Assembly: GCA_934047225.1 (NCBI GenBank)
Contig: OW204012.1
Location: 5,394,001-5,458,000, forward strand
Length of the DNA stretch: 64,000 nt
Source of the DNA: Ypsolopha sequella
Lineage: Eukaryota > Arthropoda > Insecta > Lepidoptera > Ypsolophidae
Direction: 5' to 3'
Numbering within the stretch: position 1 is the stretch's first letter; the number at the start of each line of letters is the position of its first letter. Under the pieces are notes generated by a model. It was given only the letters and a program-made list of their open reading frames with translations, made no database searches and was not told the DNA's origin. Both the position numbers and the translations under genes were made by a program. Positions 51,619 through 61,720 of this stretch are shown one piece after another.

Positions 51619-52023
51619 TTAAGGGGCTCCACAATGCTAAATATCAATTTTGCATTGGATTCAGTTCCGTCAATGTAGATGGTAAAATTTGAAAAAAAAA
51701 ACGATCATTAATTACACTTTATAAATAAACATACTTTTGATCTTCTTCAATTCTAATACTTCTAAAAAAGCATGAATTTCACGAAAAAAGTGATTCAGTT
51801 TCCATATTTCAAAACCGATTGAAACGAAACCAACACACGCAGATATTAACTAAAACAAAAACATCTTTATTACATAAAGAAATTATAGTTAATGTCCTAA
51901 TAAAGCCGCGATTTCAAAATAACTGAAGGTTTGCGTGTGCGGCATCTAATTAGAGCAGGATAAACAGTTAAAAAACGAAAGCGTTAGAGCAAGACTGAAT
52001 TTTAGCACTGTGCAATCCCTTAA
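51619..52023. mobile_element. TTAA MITE family R, copy 2
   Basis: TTAAGGGGCTCCACAATGCT ... TTTTAGCACTGTGCAATCCC, TTAA. Uninterrupted reference for the copy at 2746-3470. Shares its right TTAA with the next element. Confidence 0.88.
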
Positions 52024-52457
52024 GGCACTCTTATCCCAAAAGAGTGACTCTCAGTCTTTTTCTTTACGTGTAAGGAGTAAAGTAAATAACCACACCTTTG
52101 TACTTTTTCGTTGTTTTTATCGGTTTTTAAATTGTTTAAAAATAAAGGATATGTTTATTAAATTAAAACCCACTTACGTGGTCGACCTAGAAAATTTAAA
52201 GACCAATATTACCAGATATGTTTCGTTAATAAAAGAGTGGAATTATGGAAATGGCATGATTTGAAAGGTCTTATTACATGCTGTGTTCGTGAATTATTTC
52301 TATTGAGCAAAGTTTATCTGATCGTGTAACAGATGCGTGGAAGACCTAGATAAAGGTTCGAACTATATTGCGTATTTTTTTTTTTGGAAGTTTTGGACGA
52401 TATTTGAAAGTTCTATTTGACTTTGAAATTACTGATTTTGGGATAAGAGCGCCTTAA
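52020..52457. mobile_element. TTAA MITE family I, copy 2
   Basis: TTAAGGCACTCTTATCCCAA ... GGGATAAGAGCGCCTTAA, opposite orientation to the copy at 50028. Starts at the TTAA that ends MITE R. Confidence 0.9.
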
Positions 52458-52576
52458 ACAACTTTGATTTTTTGAATGCCCTCTGAAGTATAGCCTAAGT
52501 AGGATGTGGAAAGAGTATGCCACTTTTGTTTACATTTTGTAAAGTAAGCAACCCTGTTTTCTTTTGTATCAATTTA

Positions 52577-52856
52577 CTTCCACGCAGTGGCGTGCACAGA
52601 ACTTTTTGCTGGAAAAGCAAACAATTGGTCGAGAACAACAATAAAAAAAATATGAAAAAATTTAAATATCACTTTGAAAAAAAGAAATTTGTATGACGCC
52701 AGGGTAGACAATGTCTACCCTAGAGTGAAAATTTCCAATACAAACTTTTTTTTTTCAAAGTGATATTAAATTTTTTTCATATTTTTTTTTATTGTTATTC
52801 TTGACCAATTGCTTACTTTTCCAGCAAAAAGTTCTGTGCACGCCACTGCTTCCACG
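52577..52856. mobile_element. hAT MITE family M, copy 2, 8-bp TSD
   Basis: Element 52585-52848, CAGTGGCGTGCACAGAAC ... CTGTGCACGCCACTG, with a perfect duplication cttccacg at 52577-52584 and 52849-52856. Confidence 0.95.
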
Positions 52857-53146
52857 GCCATTCAGTAGGTACGCCAAAAGGTTTCTTTTTCTTTCTTTAT
52901 AAATTTTTCAGGGTCTTCACCGAAATGTTTCAATATTTTGGCACGGAACAGTGAAAACGAAAGTAATATCATACAAACGAGGACTTTGTAATGAAATCTC
53001 TTCGTAATTCGTGATATCAAATCCCGTATGCAAATAATCCGCCAGCTTATGTGTTGGAGCATGTTTACATTAAGGGGAGACGAGATCGTGTCCTTTACGA
53101 AAAGCGCTGTTCTTCTTATTTTTGAATAACAGATATGGTATATATA
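52857..53146. other. Unassigned intron DNA
   Basis: No feature recognised. Confidence 0.45.
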
Positions 53147-53604
53147 CAGAATGCTTGGTAATTCGACCTATTCCTTTAAACTCTTCAAAGGGGTTATACT
53201 AGGGATCATTTCCAACAAATAATGCCTATCAACTAGGGGTCAAAAATGATAATTTTTTTCAAGTAAAACATGTCGATATTTCAATAATTATAAAATAAAA
53301 AAGGTTTTCTTTCCACTTAAGACCTTTTAATTCTGAGGTTATGGGAATTCAGGACACGTATTTTTTTTTAATGATCACTCATCTATCATTAATCAGAAAT
53401 ATAATAAATAAGTGCTGAGAGAGGAATAGTTATTTTTAAATTATTTATTTTTGGTTATTAGTCTGAAAGTTTGAAAAATAATATAAAACTTTCGTAACTC
53501 TGAGACCATTAATTTTCGACGCCTAGTTGATAGGACTTAATTCGTTGGAAATAATCTCTAGTATAACCCCTTTCAAGGAATAGGTCGAATTACCGAGAAC
53601 CCTG
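53147..53604. mobile_element. Mariner-like MITE family N
   Basis: TA|CAGAATGCTTGGTAATTCGA ... TCGAATTACCGAGAACCCTG|TA; the arms also share GGGGTTATACTAG and CCTAGTTGATAGG. Single copy here. Confidence 0.82.
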
Positions 53605-53831
53605 TATATGTATGGGCGTACATACTTAAAAGCGTGTTTTAAGTTTGTGTGTCCATACATTTAAAACGTAATGCATAAAATAACAAAATTTTGCTGGAAA
53701 AGCCCAACTGACACTTCGCGAAATGACATAAATCACGTTTATTTAATATCTGTAATTCAAAAATAACAAGAACCATCTTAAGTTGTGCGTTTCGTAGAGG
53801 ATACGAATCGTTCCCCCTTAAGTCATAAATG
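53605..53831. other. Unassigned intron DNA
   Basis: Nothing recognised. Confidence 0.45.
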
Positions 53832-54071
53832 TTGCAAGCAAAATGGGTTTCTAAATGAGTCACTATTCTGAGCTATCCGTAGTTGCGACAATAATGGCAG
53901 TAGAAATAGACTTGCAAGCAAAATGGGTTTCTAAATGAGTCACTATTCTGAACTATCCGTAGTTGCGACAATAATGGCAGTAGAAACAGACTTGCAAGCA
54001 AAATGGGTTTCTAAATGAGTCACTATTCTGAACTATCCGTAGTTGCGACAATAATGGCAGTAGAAACAGAA
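53832..54071. repeat. 80-bp tandem repeat, 3 units
   Basis: Units start TTGCAAGCAAAATGGGTTTC at 53832, 53912 and 53992. Units 2 and 3 are identical by eye; unit 1 differs by one or two bases (GAGCTATCC versus GAACTATCC, AATAGAC versus AACAGAC). Recent expansion inside the intron. Confidence 0.93.
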
Positions 54072-54231
54072 GTATTTTATATTTATCTTGAACCATCTAA
54101 CTAATCAAATAAAGCCTATATTACTGTTTGCTTCTATCAGATTTTTGCGCTGGTTGTTGCCAACGTGATAACATTCAAGGAATACTGATTTTCCCCGCAT
54201 AGTCGAAACTGGCCTTTTGCCCGCGGCTCCA

Positions 54232-54867
54232 CGTTTCGTGCGTTTTCAATTATGTAGAAAAAAAAGCCTTCACCGTTGAGTGCGGTTCGGGCGTCCAGTT
54301 ATTATTACTGATTTCAATGGGCCCTTTTCGTGCGCTTTTGTATAAATAATACCATAGAGTGAGATACTTTTGAATAATCTATTGGGAAATAAAAACAGTT
54401 AATATGTGCACTTAAAATAATAATAAAGAACTACAAGTTTCGGTTGCGACTGCAAGTATCTACGCACAGATAACTTAACTTACTCCACTCCAGTGCCTAC
54501 CTATTCTTTATCACCCCGAGGTCAAAGAAACGGGATTAGAAATGACAATAATTGGGCCCATTGAAATCAGTAATAATAACTGGACGCCCGAACCGCACTC
54601 AACGGTGAAGGCTTTTTGAGCGTTTTTCCATATGTCAAATTTAGTGTTAAATAAGATTCCTAGATGGCACTGTCGTATTCTTTAGCAACAGAATCAAAGA
54701 CAAAATTTGCACGGATTCCAAACAAACGAAAAACCACTTTGACGTTGATTGCTACAAAACGCATTTTATCTATGGTGACATAGACAGCGCCATCTGGAGG
54801 AAAGCTAGAACTAAGGAGAAAAAAAAACAACGAGAAAAACGGTCATTGAAAACGCACGAAACGCACC
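54232..54867. mobile_element. Nested inverted-repeat element
   Basis: Inner arms: AAAAGCCTTCACCGTTGAGT...GATTTCAATGGGCCC (54268-54330) against the inverse (54556-54620). Outer arms: CACGTTTCGTGCGTTTTCAA near 54231 against TTGAAAACGCACGAAACG near 54847. The arms enclose ordinary AT-rich sequence, including AGACAGCGCCATCTGGAGG. No ORF. Confidence 0.75.
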
Positions 54868-54966
54868 AGCTTGTTTACGAAAAATGACGACGCACGAACC
54901 GAACCCAGATCCAATAAAGGGGTGTGCGAGCAATCGGTCTAGTATTATGTGTATAATTATTGTATA

Positions 54967-55358
54967 CAGGGTGTAAAAGCAAAGGCAGGAATCCTTCTAG
55001 GGTATGTTAGTATGAATCATACAGTGTTTAAAAAAAATAGCGGCAATTTTTTTTTATGTAGCAGTACCACATAATAACACGATTTGTTAAACTTGAAATA
55101 CTCTAATCCGGGGGACACTCTCGCTGGTCGTTGACCTCTGATAGCGTCAGTAGCACAGAACATAATTACTCAATGTGATTGGTCGTTACCGCGCTACGGG
55201 GTGAATGACCTACATTGATTAGAATGCGTAGCTGGATTTTAGGAAAACAATATAATTTTTGGTAAAAATTCAATGTATACTTTTTTTATCGTAATCGTAT
55301 CAGTATCGTGTATACTTTCATACCCTAAAGGGATTTTTGGTTTTGCATTTACACCCTG
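54967..55358. mobile_element. Mariner-like MITE family O
   Basis: TA|CAGGGTGTAAAAGCAAAGGC ... GGTTTTGCATTTACACCCTG|TA, with AGGAATCC / GGGATTTT inside the arms. 392 bp, non-coding, ~260 bp upstream of an E(Pc) exon. Confidence 0.85.
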
Positions 55359-55618
55359 TATATTCAGAACTCAAATAATTAGTCCAGTTCTTTTTTAATA
55401 TTATGTTTTTATGATTTTCATAACCCAAAAATAGGGTAACTTTAAGATTTTTTTATAAAAATACTAGATTTTCACTGTATAGCTTAGAATTATTTAAACT
55501 CTAGATTTTTGTAACAAAAAGAACATGCTACAAAATCGGGGTTCATAACACTCTGTGTGATGTAACCATACAATATCAAAAGCAAACGTTTCCTAAACTG
55601 TAACTCGTTCTATTCCAG

Positions 55619-55767
55619 AGCTAAAGTTCGAGCAGATGATGGACAAGCTAGAACGCAGCTCCGGGCAGACAGTTGTGACCTTGAACGAGGCCAAGCTCCT
55701 GCTGGAGAGGCACGACGATCTCGTGATCGCCGTCTACGACTATTGGCTCAACAAGCGACTCAAGACG
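55619..55767 (+). CDS. E(Pc): Enhancer of Polycomb, exon with EAKLLLERHDDL segment
   Basis: Acceptor tattccag ends at 55618; donor gtgagg begins 55768. With the G from the previous exon it reads E-L-K-F-E-Q-M-M-D-K-L-E-R-S-S-G, then V-T-L-N-E-A-K-L-L-L, D-L-V-I-A-V-Y-D-Y-W-L-N-K-R. This matches the EPC stretch with the M-(I/M)-D-(R/K)-L-E, E-A-K-L-L-L and V-Y-(D/E)-Y-W motifs. It ends on a codon boundary, 149 bp. The longer open frame past 55767 is intron. Confidence 0.95.
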
Positions 55768-56140
55768 GTGAGGACCAGGCCATTCGTAAGGATTATCCTT
55801 CTCTATTTCTTTGGGACCTGCTCTTGGTCGAGAGGTGCTTTGTCGACTGATTCGGCATTGTATCCGGAGACGGGTGTGTGAGCATAGATTTTTTTTATTT
55901 CCTTTGGCCTTGGCTCTTGTCTTATGTTTTTATTCTTCCCGTAGGTTTACAAAATTTGTTGTTTGTTTGTCTGTCTGTACTCTTGTAGTCTGGAGTCAGC
56001 GGCCATTTTACACTGTTTCTTACATTATACCTTGTATGAATTCTTAAAGATTATTTTTCTCTATTCTTTAAGGCCCGCCTTCCGCGCATGTTCCTCGGCT
56101 TTTCCCTTTTGATAATGGTGGAAACGGGGATGGGTGGTTG
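55768..56140. other. E(Pc) intron start, unassigned
   Basis: No repeat or alternative exon recognised; several T-rich runs. Confidence 0.5.
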
Positions 56141-56640
56141 GTTGTTCCTGGCAATAGGAACATTGGGTTATTCCTTTAGGCTAGAGCGCTGATCTTGAGA
56201 CCCAGGTTCGATCCCCGGTCTGGCATGCACCAATGAGTTTTTCGAAATTGCTTATTGTTTGTATTACCTACTACTTACCACTTGTTGAACACTAAAAAGC
56301 GTGTATTTGTCGGCGAACGGCGATAGGGTTCACCACTCATCACGTTGGAACGTAAAAATTGTCGGTGAAACGCGGGTGTGCCGAACGTAAACTGTGACTT
56401 GCATTTCACAGTTCACACTCGGAAAACCTCTGACACCCCCTCGGATTTCATGTCGTGATGATGTACTGGGTGTTAAGATGAAGTTGCGGAAGCCGGGAAC
56501 GGCTAGTCCAACATCCATTGTAATACATAATTTGGATTTGTCATTCCTAAATAAAAAATTTAGTACTGAAAATTGAGTTTCCTTCAAATTGTGCATAGAA
56601 ACAGGCAATTTCATAATTATTATTATTTACTTAATATTAC
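56141..56640 (+). mobile_element. tRNA-headed SINE, copy 2
   Basis: Head AGAGCGCTGATCTTGAGACC, CAGGTTCGATCCCCGGTC (B-box), then ACCACTTGTTGAAC, GGCGATAGGGTTCACCACTC, TGACTTGCATTTCACAGTTC, and a tail with AATTTGGATTTGTC and GAGTTTCCTTCAA. Longest copy in the window. Not a tRNA gene: the A-box and the cloverleaf are not intact. Confidence 0.8.
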
Positions 56641-56958
56641 CTAATAAAAAGAAAAGTAATTTACCTATTTTAATATACCACAGACACGAGAAAAAACATA
56701 CATGCATACAAAATCACAAACAAAAAAAAATTCGAGTAAATATAACATTAAGAAAACAGTGGTAAATAAAAAAGGATTGCAGCTCAGCTTCATGCTGCAG
56801 TAGGGGCTACAGCGCTGGTATTCTGCTTAACCCTGACTTAAAATTAATATTAAAACTTAATCTATACGTACGCTAGGTGGCTTATATTTAAATACACATA
56901 GAAAGAAGACAGGACAGGAATAAGAATGTGCAGGAGCTATATATAAATAAATGATATA
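56641..56958. other. Unassigned intron DNA
   Basis: CTCAGCTTCATGCTGCAGTA phrases resemble CTCAGCTATATGCTGTGATA at 63797, a hint of another interspersed repeat. No gene. Confidence 0.45.
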
Positions 56959-57511
56959 CAAGGTGAAATCGTTAAGTGTGACCAGGCGATTATTCCGTAA
57001 CTATTACAGATATAAAAAAAAATTAAACTGATATGGAAAGTACGTTACCTACTCAGTAAAATGACATCAATAACTTTATAAAAATCAAACGAGAAGTACT
57101 TTATCCAAAATTTTGACATTAAACATTCCCATACATTGTATCGCACAACAAGGACGTCACTTCGAACATCTGTTTTGAATACAAAATTTTGTACTTACTA
57201 AGAAATAAATATTATTCAATTAAAAGATAGTTTTATTACTTTGTTAGGTTAATAACCAGTTTCCTTTAATATCAGTACTAAGCTAAAATTACCTTTTAAA
57301 ATAAGGAACCTAAAACCTTTCTACTAATCTCATACTAAATATATGGGAATGTTTAATGTCAAAATTTTGGATACTTCTCGTTTGATTTTCAAAAAGTTAT
57401 TGATGTCATTTAACTGATTAGGTAACGTACTTTCGATATCAGTTTAAATTTTTTTGATATCTGTAATAGTTACGGAATAATCGTCTGGTCACACTTAACG
57501 ATTACACCCTG
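56959..57511. mobile_element. Mariner-like MITE family P, copy 2
   Basis: TA|CAAGGTGAAATCGTTAAGTG ... CGATTACACCCTG|TA. The arms match 28223-28759; the centre differs, with a unique ~130-bp segment near 57145-57270. Confidence 0.85.
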
Positions 57512-57930
57512 TATATAAATAATATATATAAATACCAATATAAAAATATACAAAATAACAAAAATTTTCATTACAAGGCTAATATTACGCTGTGACCAAA
57601 GAGAGCTGAGCAGTGACCATGATTGTAGTAAACAAGTGGTTAAGGGATGAATCGGTACGCGTAGAGCCGCGGGCATTATTGTATTGCAATTGGACGAATT
57701 AAAAAAAACTTTATCGATCTTTTATTTCCTTTCTGTTATGCTATGAAGCGATGTCAAATTAATTGACTCCTCGGCTCATTGATATAATTTTTATTTCCAA
57801 GAGTGGCAATAAATCCGTTTTTGTGTATTTTTAAAGAATTATTTAAAATCTATCTTGCTCTTCAGCATCCAATATTGCACTCTTGTATTATTTTTGTTGA
57901 CTACATTCCAACTGTTTCAACGATACAATT
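57512..57930. other. Unassigned intron DNA
   Basis: Nothing recognised. Confidence 0.45.
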
Positions 57931-58354
57931 TAGACATTGTTGGGACGTAATAATCGTCGGTGAGACTCGGGTGTACCGAGTGTGGACTGTGACTTGCATT
58001 TCACAGTTCACACTCGGGAAAACTTGTCGGATTCATGGATTCATTCAGGCTGGCCTCTCAATCTTGAGATCCAGGTTCGATCTCCGGTCGGGCATGCACC
58101 AATGAGTCTCGGAATTTATGTGCATAGTATTTGTTCTTACTTACCACTTGCTGAACGGTGAAGGAAAGCATCGTAAGGCATGCCCTGAAAAGCATGTATT
58201 TATGCCCCAAGAAGTACAGCGATAGGGATTATCACCCATCACGTTGGCACGTAATAATCGTCGGTGAATCGCGGGATGATGAAGATGGCTCCATGGTAAA
58301 TGTTGTTCATATGGACGAGTACTATCACCAGTTTCCGGCTTCCGTAACTTTATC
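57931..58354 (+). mobile_element. tRNA-headed SINE, two partial copies in tandem
   Basis: 57940-58020 is the middle/tail of one copy (GTCGGTGAGACTCGG, CACAGTTCACACTCGG). From 58045 a second head starts (TCTCAATCTTGAGATCCAGG, TTCGATCTCCGGTCGGGCAT) and runs to TTCCGGCTTCCGTAAC at 58348. Confidence 0.72.
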
Positions 58355-58778
58355 TTAAGGGGGTATATCGTCAAAATCAACACTTTTTGAAGTTATTTAT
58401 CTGCTGTCTAAAAGAAGTCCCAAGTTAAATAAATTTGTATAACAATTTTGGGACCTTTTTCTAGATTTTGGACTATCAGAAACGCGATTGGAGAAATTTG
58501 ACTCGATAGAAATAATTATTGAAATGAGATCTAAATTTACACTTTGTTTGATATTCTGACAAATTAGGATATCATACAGACTTCAAAAATATTTATTTAG
58601 ATAGGTTTTAAGAATGCCTAAATTACTGGTTATGGAAATTTTCACAGCTATTTTAGTTAATTTTGTATTAATTTAAAACCGACTTTTTGTAAATTTTTCC
58701 CGATTCCGTCCCTCTCGCACTGCGGGTCTTTCCGCCTGGAGTAACGGGGACCTTTGCACGGACGATGTATCACCTTAA
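58355..58778 (-). mobile_element. TTAA MITE family C
   Basis: TTAAGGGGGTATATCGTC ... CGATGTATCACCTTAA. Inverted, it shares with family B the phrases TCCAATCGCGTTTCTG, TATTTCTATCGAG and the CCTCTCGCACTG block, so it is a diverged relative in the opposite orientation. Confidence 0.82.
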
Positions 58779-59251
58779 CATTCTGTATACATAATTTCGA
58801 CATTTTAATTTTTTATTTTCCTTTTTCAACAGCTTTTGAACGATTATACTGAATCTACCACAGACGCAATCAATATGAAACTTATATACCTATATGTTTT
58901 TTCAAACCTTTATCTTTACGTTGCAAGAAGCGTTACCTAATTGGAAAATTTTCGCTCGATAGTTTTATTTTTGAAAATAGTCTCTTTGTGAGTGTTTTTT
59001 TGGTTTTGTGTTTAATCCATTTGATTTTTATGTGTCACATTTTACTATCAATACGAAAATCTTGTTTATTAACCGTTGTAAGTTCAAAAATGACTTCAAT
59101 GCAATATTGTAATTTTAGTCGATTTTAATCCTAATTAGACTCGTTCTGAATCGTTACGCGCGCATTTTGGCGCACGTGATTTTCAACTTTATGAAAGTTA
59201 GTCTACGGGTTATAATTGCAAAGCCGCCATGCGTGTAAGGAAGGCCTCGTC
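58779..59251. other. Unassigned intron DNA
   Basis: Nothing recognised. Confidence 0.45.
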
Positions 59252-59682
59252 TTAAGGTGATATGTAAAAGTTTTAGCGTCCCTGTTACTCCATATGCGAA
59301 AAAACCCTCAGTGCGAGAGCGACGGATTCGTGGAAAAGTAGCAAAAAGTCGGTTTTTTATTGATATAAAATGTACTAAAGTTGTTATCAAAATTTTGTTT
59401 AACCAGGTCCTAGATATTGTTAAAACCCATCTAATAAAATATAATTGCAGTCCATATGTCATTCGAAATTGTCAAACCAGGAGAATTGGTGCCGAAAAAG
59501 ACCTCACTTCAATAAATATTTCTATCGAGCCGTATTTCTCCAATCACGTTTCTGTTTTAACAGGTCCCTAGAAAAAGAATCCAAAAATAATATAATTTTT
59601 TATCAAAATAATACATTATTTACTGAAGTAGATACTATTATGCACGTTCTTAGTGTCGATTTTTTTTCGTAGCGCCTTCACG
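59252..59682 (+). mobile_element. TTAA MITE family B, copy 5
   Basis: TTAAGGTGATATGTAAAAGT ... TTTCGTAGCGCCTTCA (right TTAA mutated). Contains the uninterrupted TTTGTTTAACCAGG site used as the empty-site reference for MITE E. Confidence 0.88.
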
Positions 59683-59842
59683 ACGATTGTCGTTTCAATA
59701 TACGCCTCATTCGCCGTCGTTGTCAAACAGCTAGTATCGGTGAAACAATTGCCATGTAGTCAACAACAACAACTCGTCAGTTTAGTATCCATTCCAAAAT
59801 ATTTATAAGCTATTTTTTGTAATCATTTATATCAATTACTCT

Positions 59843-60579
59843 TTAAGGCGCTCTTATCCCAGAAGAGTGACTCTCTGTCTTTTTCTTTACGTGTAAGGAG
59901 TAGAGAAAATAACCACACTTTTGTACCTTTTCGTTGTTTTTATCGGTTTTTAAATTGTTTAAAAATAAGGGTTATGTTTATTAAAACCCACTTACGTGGT
60001 CGACCTAGAAAATTTAAAGAGCAATATTACCAGATATTTTTCGTTAATAATAGAGTGGAATTATGGAAATGGCATGATTTGAAAGGTCTTATTACATGCT
60101 GTGTTCGTGAATTATTTCTATCCAGCAAATTTTATCTGATCGTGTAACACATGCATGGAAGACCTAGATAAAGGTTCGAACTATATTGCGTAATTTTAAT
60201 TTTCACCAGTCAAAATACCAGTATTTAAAGTGCGTTCATAAAAAACATTTTAACTGATAAAAACGGATAAAAACACTCTTAGTTCATGTGATTGGCTTCA
60301 TACTTATTTTTAGTAGTTATTAGTTATTAACTTGTATAATAAGAAACTGTACTTCTTTAATTGTAAATAAAAGTATATTTAAATAGTAATATGTGCGCAA
60401 TACCTACAATAAACGATTTAACATTAAAAAATATTGTCTTATTGCAAGTCGATCGCTTGTCGTCTCAATTTATTGATATAGATCGCCATTAGTGAAAGTC
60501 TGCCCACCTCTGTTTTAGACGATATTTGAAAGTTCTATTTGACTTTGAAATTACTGATTTTGGGATAAGAGCGCCTTAA
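59843..60579. mobile_element. TTAA MITE family I, copy 3, with insertion
   Basis: TTAAGGCGCTCTTATCCC ... GGGATAAGAGCGCCTTAA. Relative to the other copies an extra ~320 bp lies at about 60195-60517; its right end reads inward CAGAGGTGGGCAGAC, like a hAT terminus, while its left end is unclear. Confidence 0.85.
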
Positions 60580-60653
60580 GGCCCCTTTTGCCAATGAACT
60601 TTGTATTCCCAATAATATCGCAACTGACGTTTGTATCGACGCTTCGCCCGCAG

Positions 60654-60766
60654 CAACACCCCCTCATCCTGTCAGTGAAGACGGAGTCCCGGCCTGGCCA
60701 GTCGACCAACAACCCCTACCTCGCGTTCCGGAGACGCACGGAGAAGATGCAGACCAGGAAGAACAG
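60654..60766 (+). CDS. E(Pc): Enhancer of Polycomb, exon with AFRRRTEKMQTRKNR motif
   Basis: Acceptor cttcgcccgcag ends at 60653; donor gtgagc begins 60767. It starts on a codon boundary: Q-H-P-L-I-L-S-V-K-T-E-S, then N-N-P-Y-L-A-F-R-R-R-T-E-K-M-Q-T-R-K-N and the first two bases of R. This is one of the best conserved EPC segments. It lies 74 bp after MITE I, so that insertion is close to the acceptor. Minus-strand ORF over it is a shadow. Confidence 0.96.
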
Positions 60767-61076
60767 GTGAGCTGGTACGAGGGCACAGGGTTCAGGTTTG
60801 GAGACGACGCTGGTAAGTTTGTGAACGTGGCTGTCAGTTGGTGGTGCGACACCGAAGCAGAGACAAGTGGAGGAAAGTCAGCTAATAGAATCGCTTAACA
60901 TTGTTAACACCCTCAGCGCCATGAGTATCCATTTGGAATTTATAACCTTGTGTAACCTAAATGGCAAACAATTCTATACATTTTGTATGCGTTAAAAAAT
61001 GCCGTGGCCTGGACAATTTTTTTTGTGCGGGTCTTAAATGTATAGTATAAGTTTATGTTGAAAAAAAAGACATGAT
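60767..61076. other. E(Pc) intron, unassigned
   Basis: The first ~130 bp are GC-rich (GGAGACGACGCTGG ... GGTGGTGCGACACCGAAGC) but the frame closes and the donor at 60767 is strong, so I treat it as intron. Confidence 0.5.
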
Positions 61077-61720
61077 CTTGTCAAGTCTCTTGCCCGTTCT
61101 TCTTAGCAAGACTAATCGAATGGGCGGAGGTAGGCATGTATTTATATACGTAACCTATTACTATGATGTAGTATATAGGATGGGATTTGGTCGGCCGCCT
61201 GGATTCGTGCCGGGTCTCCGGTATGGGTTCGTGCGGTTGATTGGATTTCTTGTATATATTTTGTATATATATTTTACCTATAATTTTAATCGTATACAAC
61301 GTGTAACAGAAAGGTGTAACCATATTTGAAGAGCTTATTCAGTCAATGGTATAGAACAACTTTTACTATGGAGCCAACCCTGAAATCTCAAAACTAAAAT
61401 CTGCCCTTCCATACATTTCGGCTGAGCGACGTAGCATTTTTCTATGAAACAGTTAAATTTTTTTTTCGCGATACAGTGTTTGTTCCATAGTAAAAGTTGT
61501 TCTATACCATTGACTGAACAAGCTCTTCAAATATGGTTACACCTTTCTGTTACACGTTGTATATATTGCTACATAAATTAAATAAACATTTAATCTAAGT
61601 AGTTCATGTATATTTATTATGTTATTACATATATTTTTATAAGATTTAAATTTGACTTGTGAAACGTGTATTATATATACCTACTTTGCAAAATGAACTT
61701 TTTGAATTTTAGAATTTTTG
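61077..61720 (+). repeat. Interspersed retroposon-like repeat U, copy 3
   Basis: CTTGCCCGTTCTTCTTAGCA, AATCGAATGGGCGGAGGTAG, CCGGGTCTCCGGTATGGG, then (after a MITE) CTACATAAATTAAATAAACA, ACTTGTGAAACGTGT, ACCTACTTTGCAAAATGAAC. Parallel to 35085-35535 on the other strand. Confidence 0.65.
61297..61559. mobile_element. Mariner-like MITE family K, copy 2 (TA TSD)
   Basis: CAACGTGTAACAGAAAGGTG ... CACCTTTCTGTTACACGTTG inside repeat U. The uninterrupted U copy near 35265-35285 provides the empty site and shows a 2-bp TA duplication, as for copy 1. Confidence 0.9.

Noticed and set aside
60767..60895. Extension of the E(Pc) exon into the GC-rich downstream stretch
   Set aside because: A strong donor gtgagc lies at 60767, and the next exon at 62634 continues the protein in the right phase.
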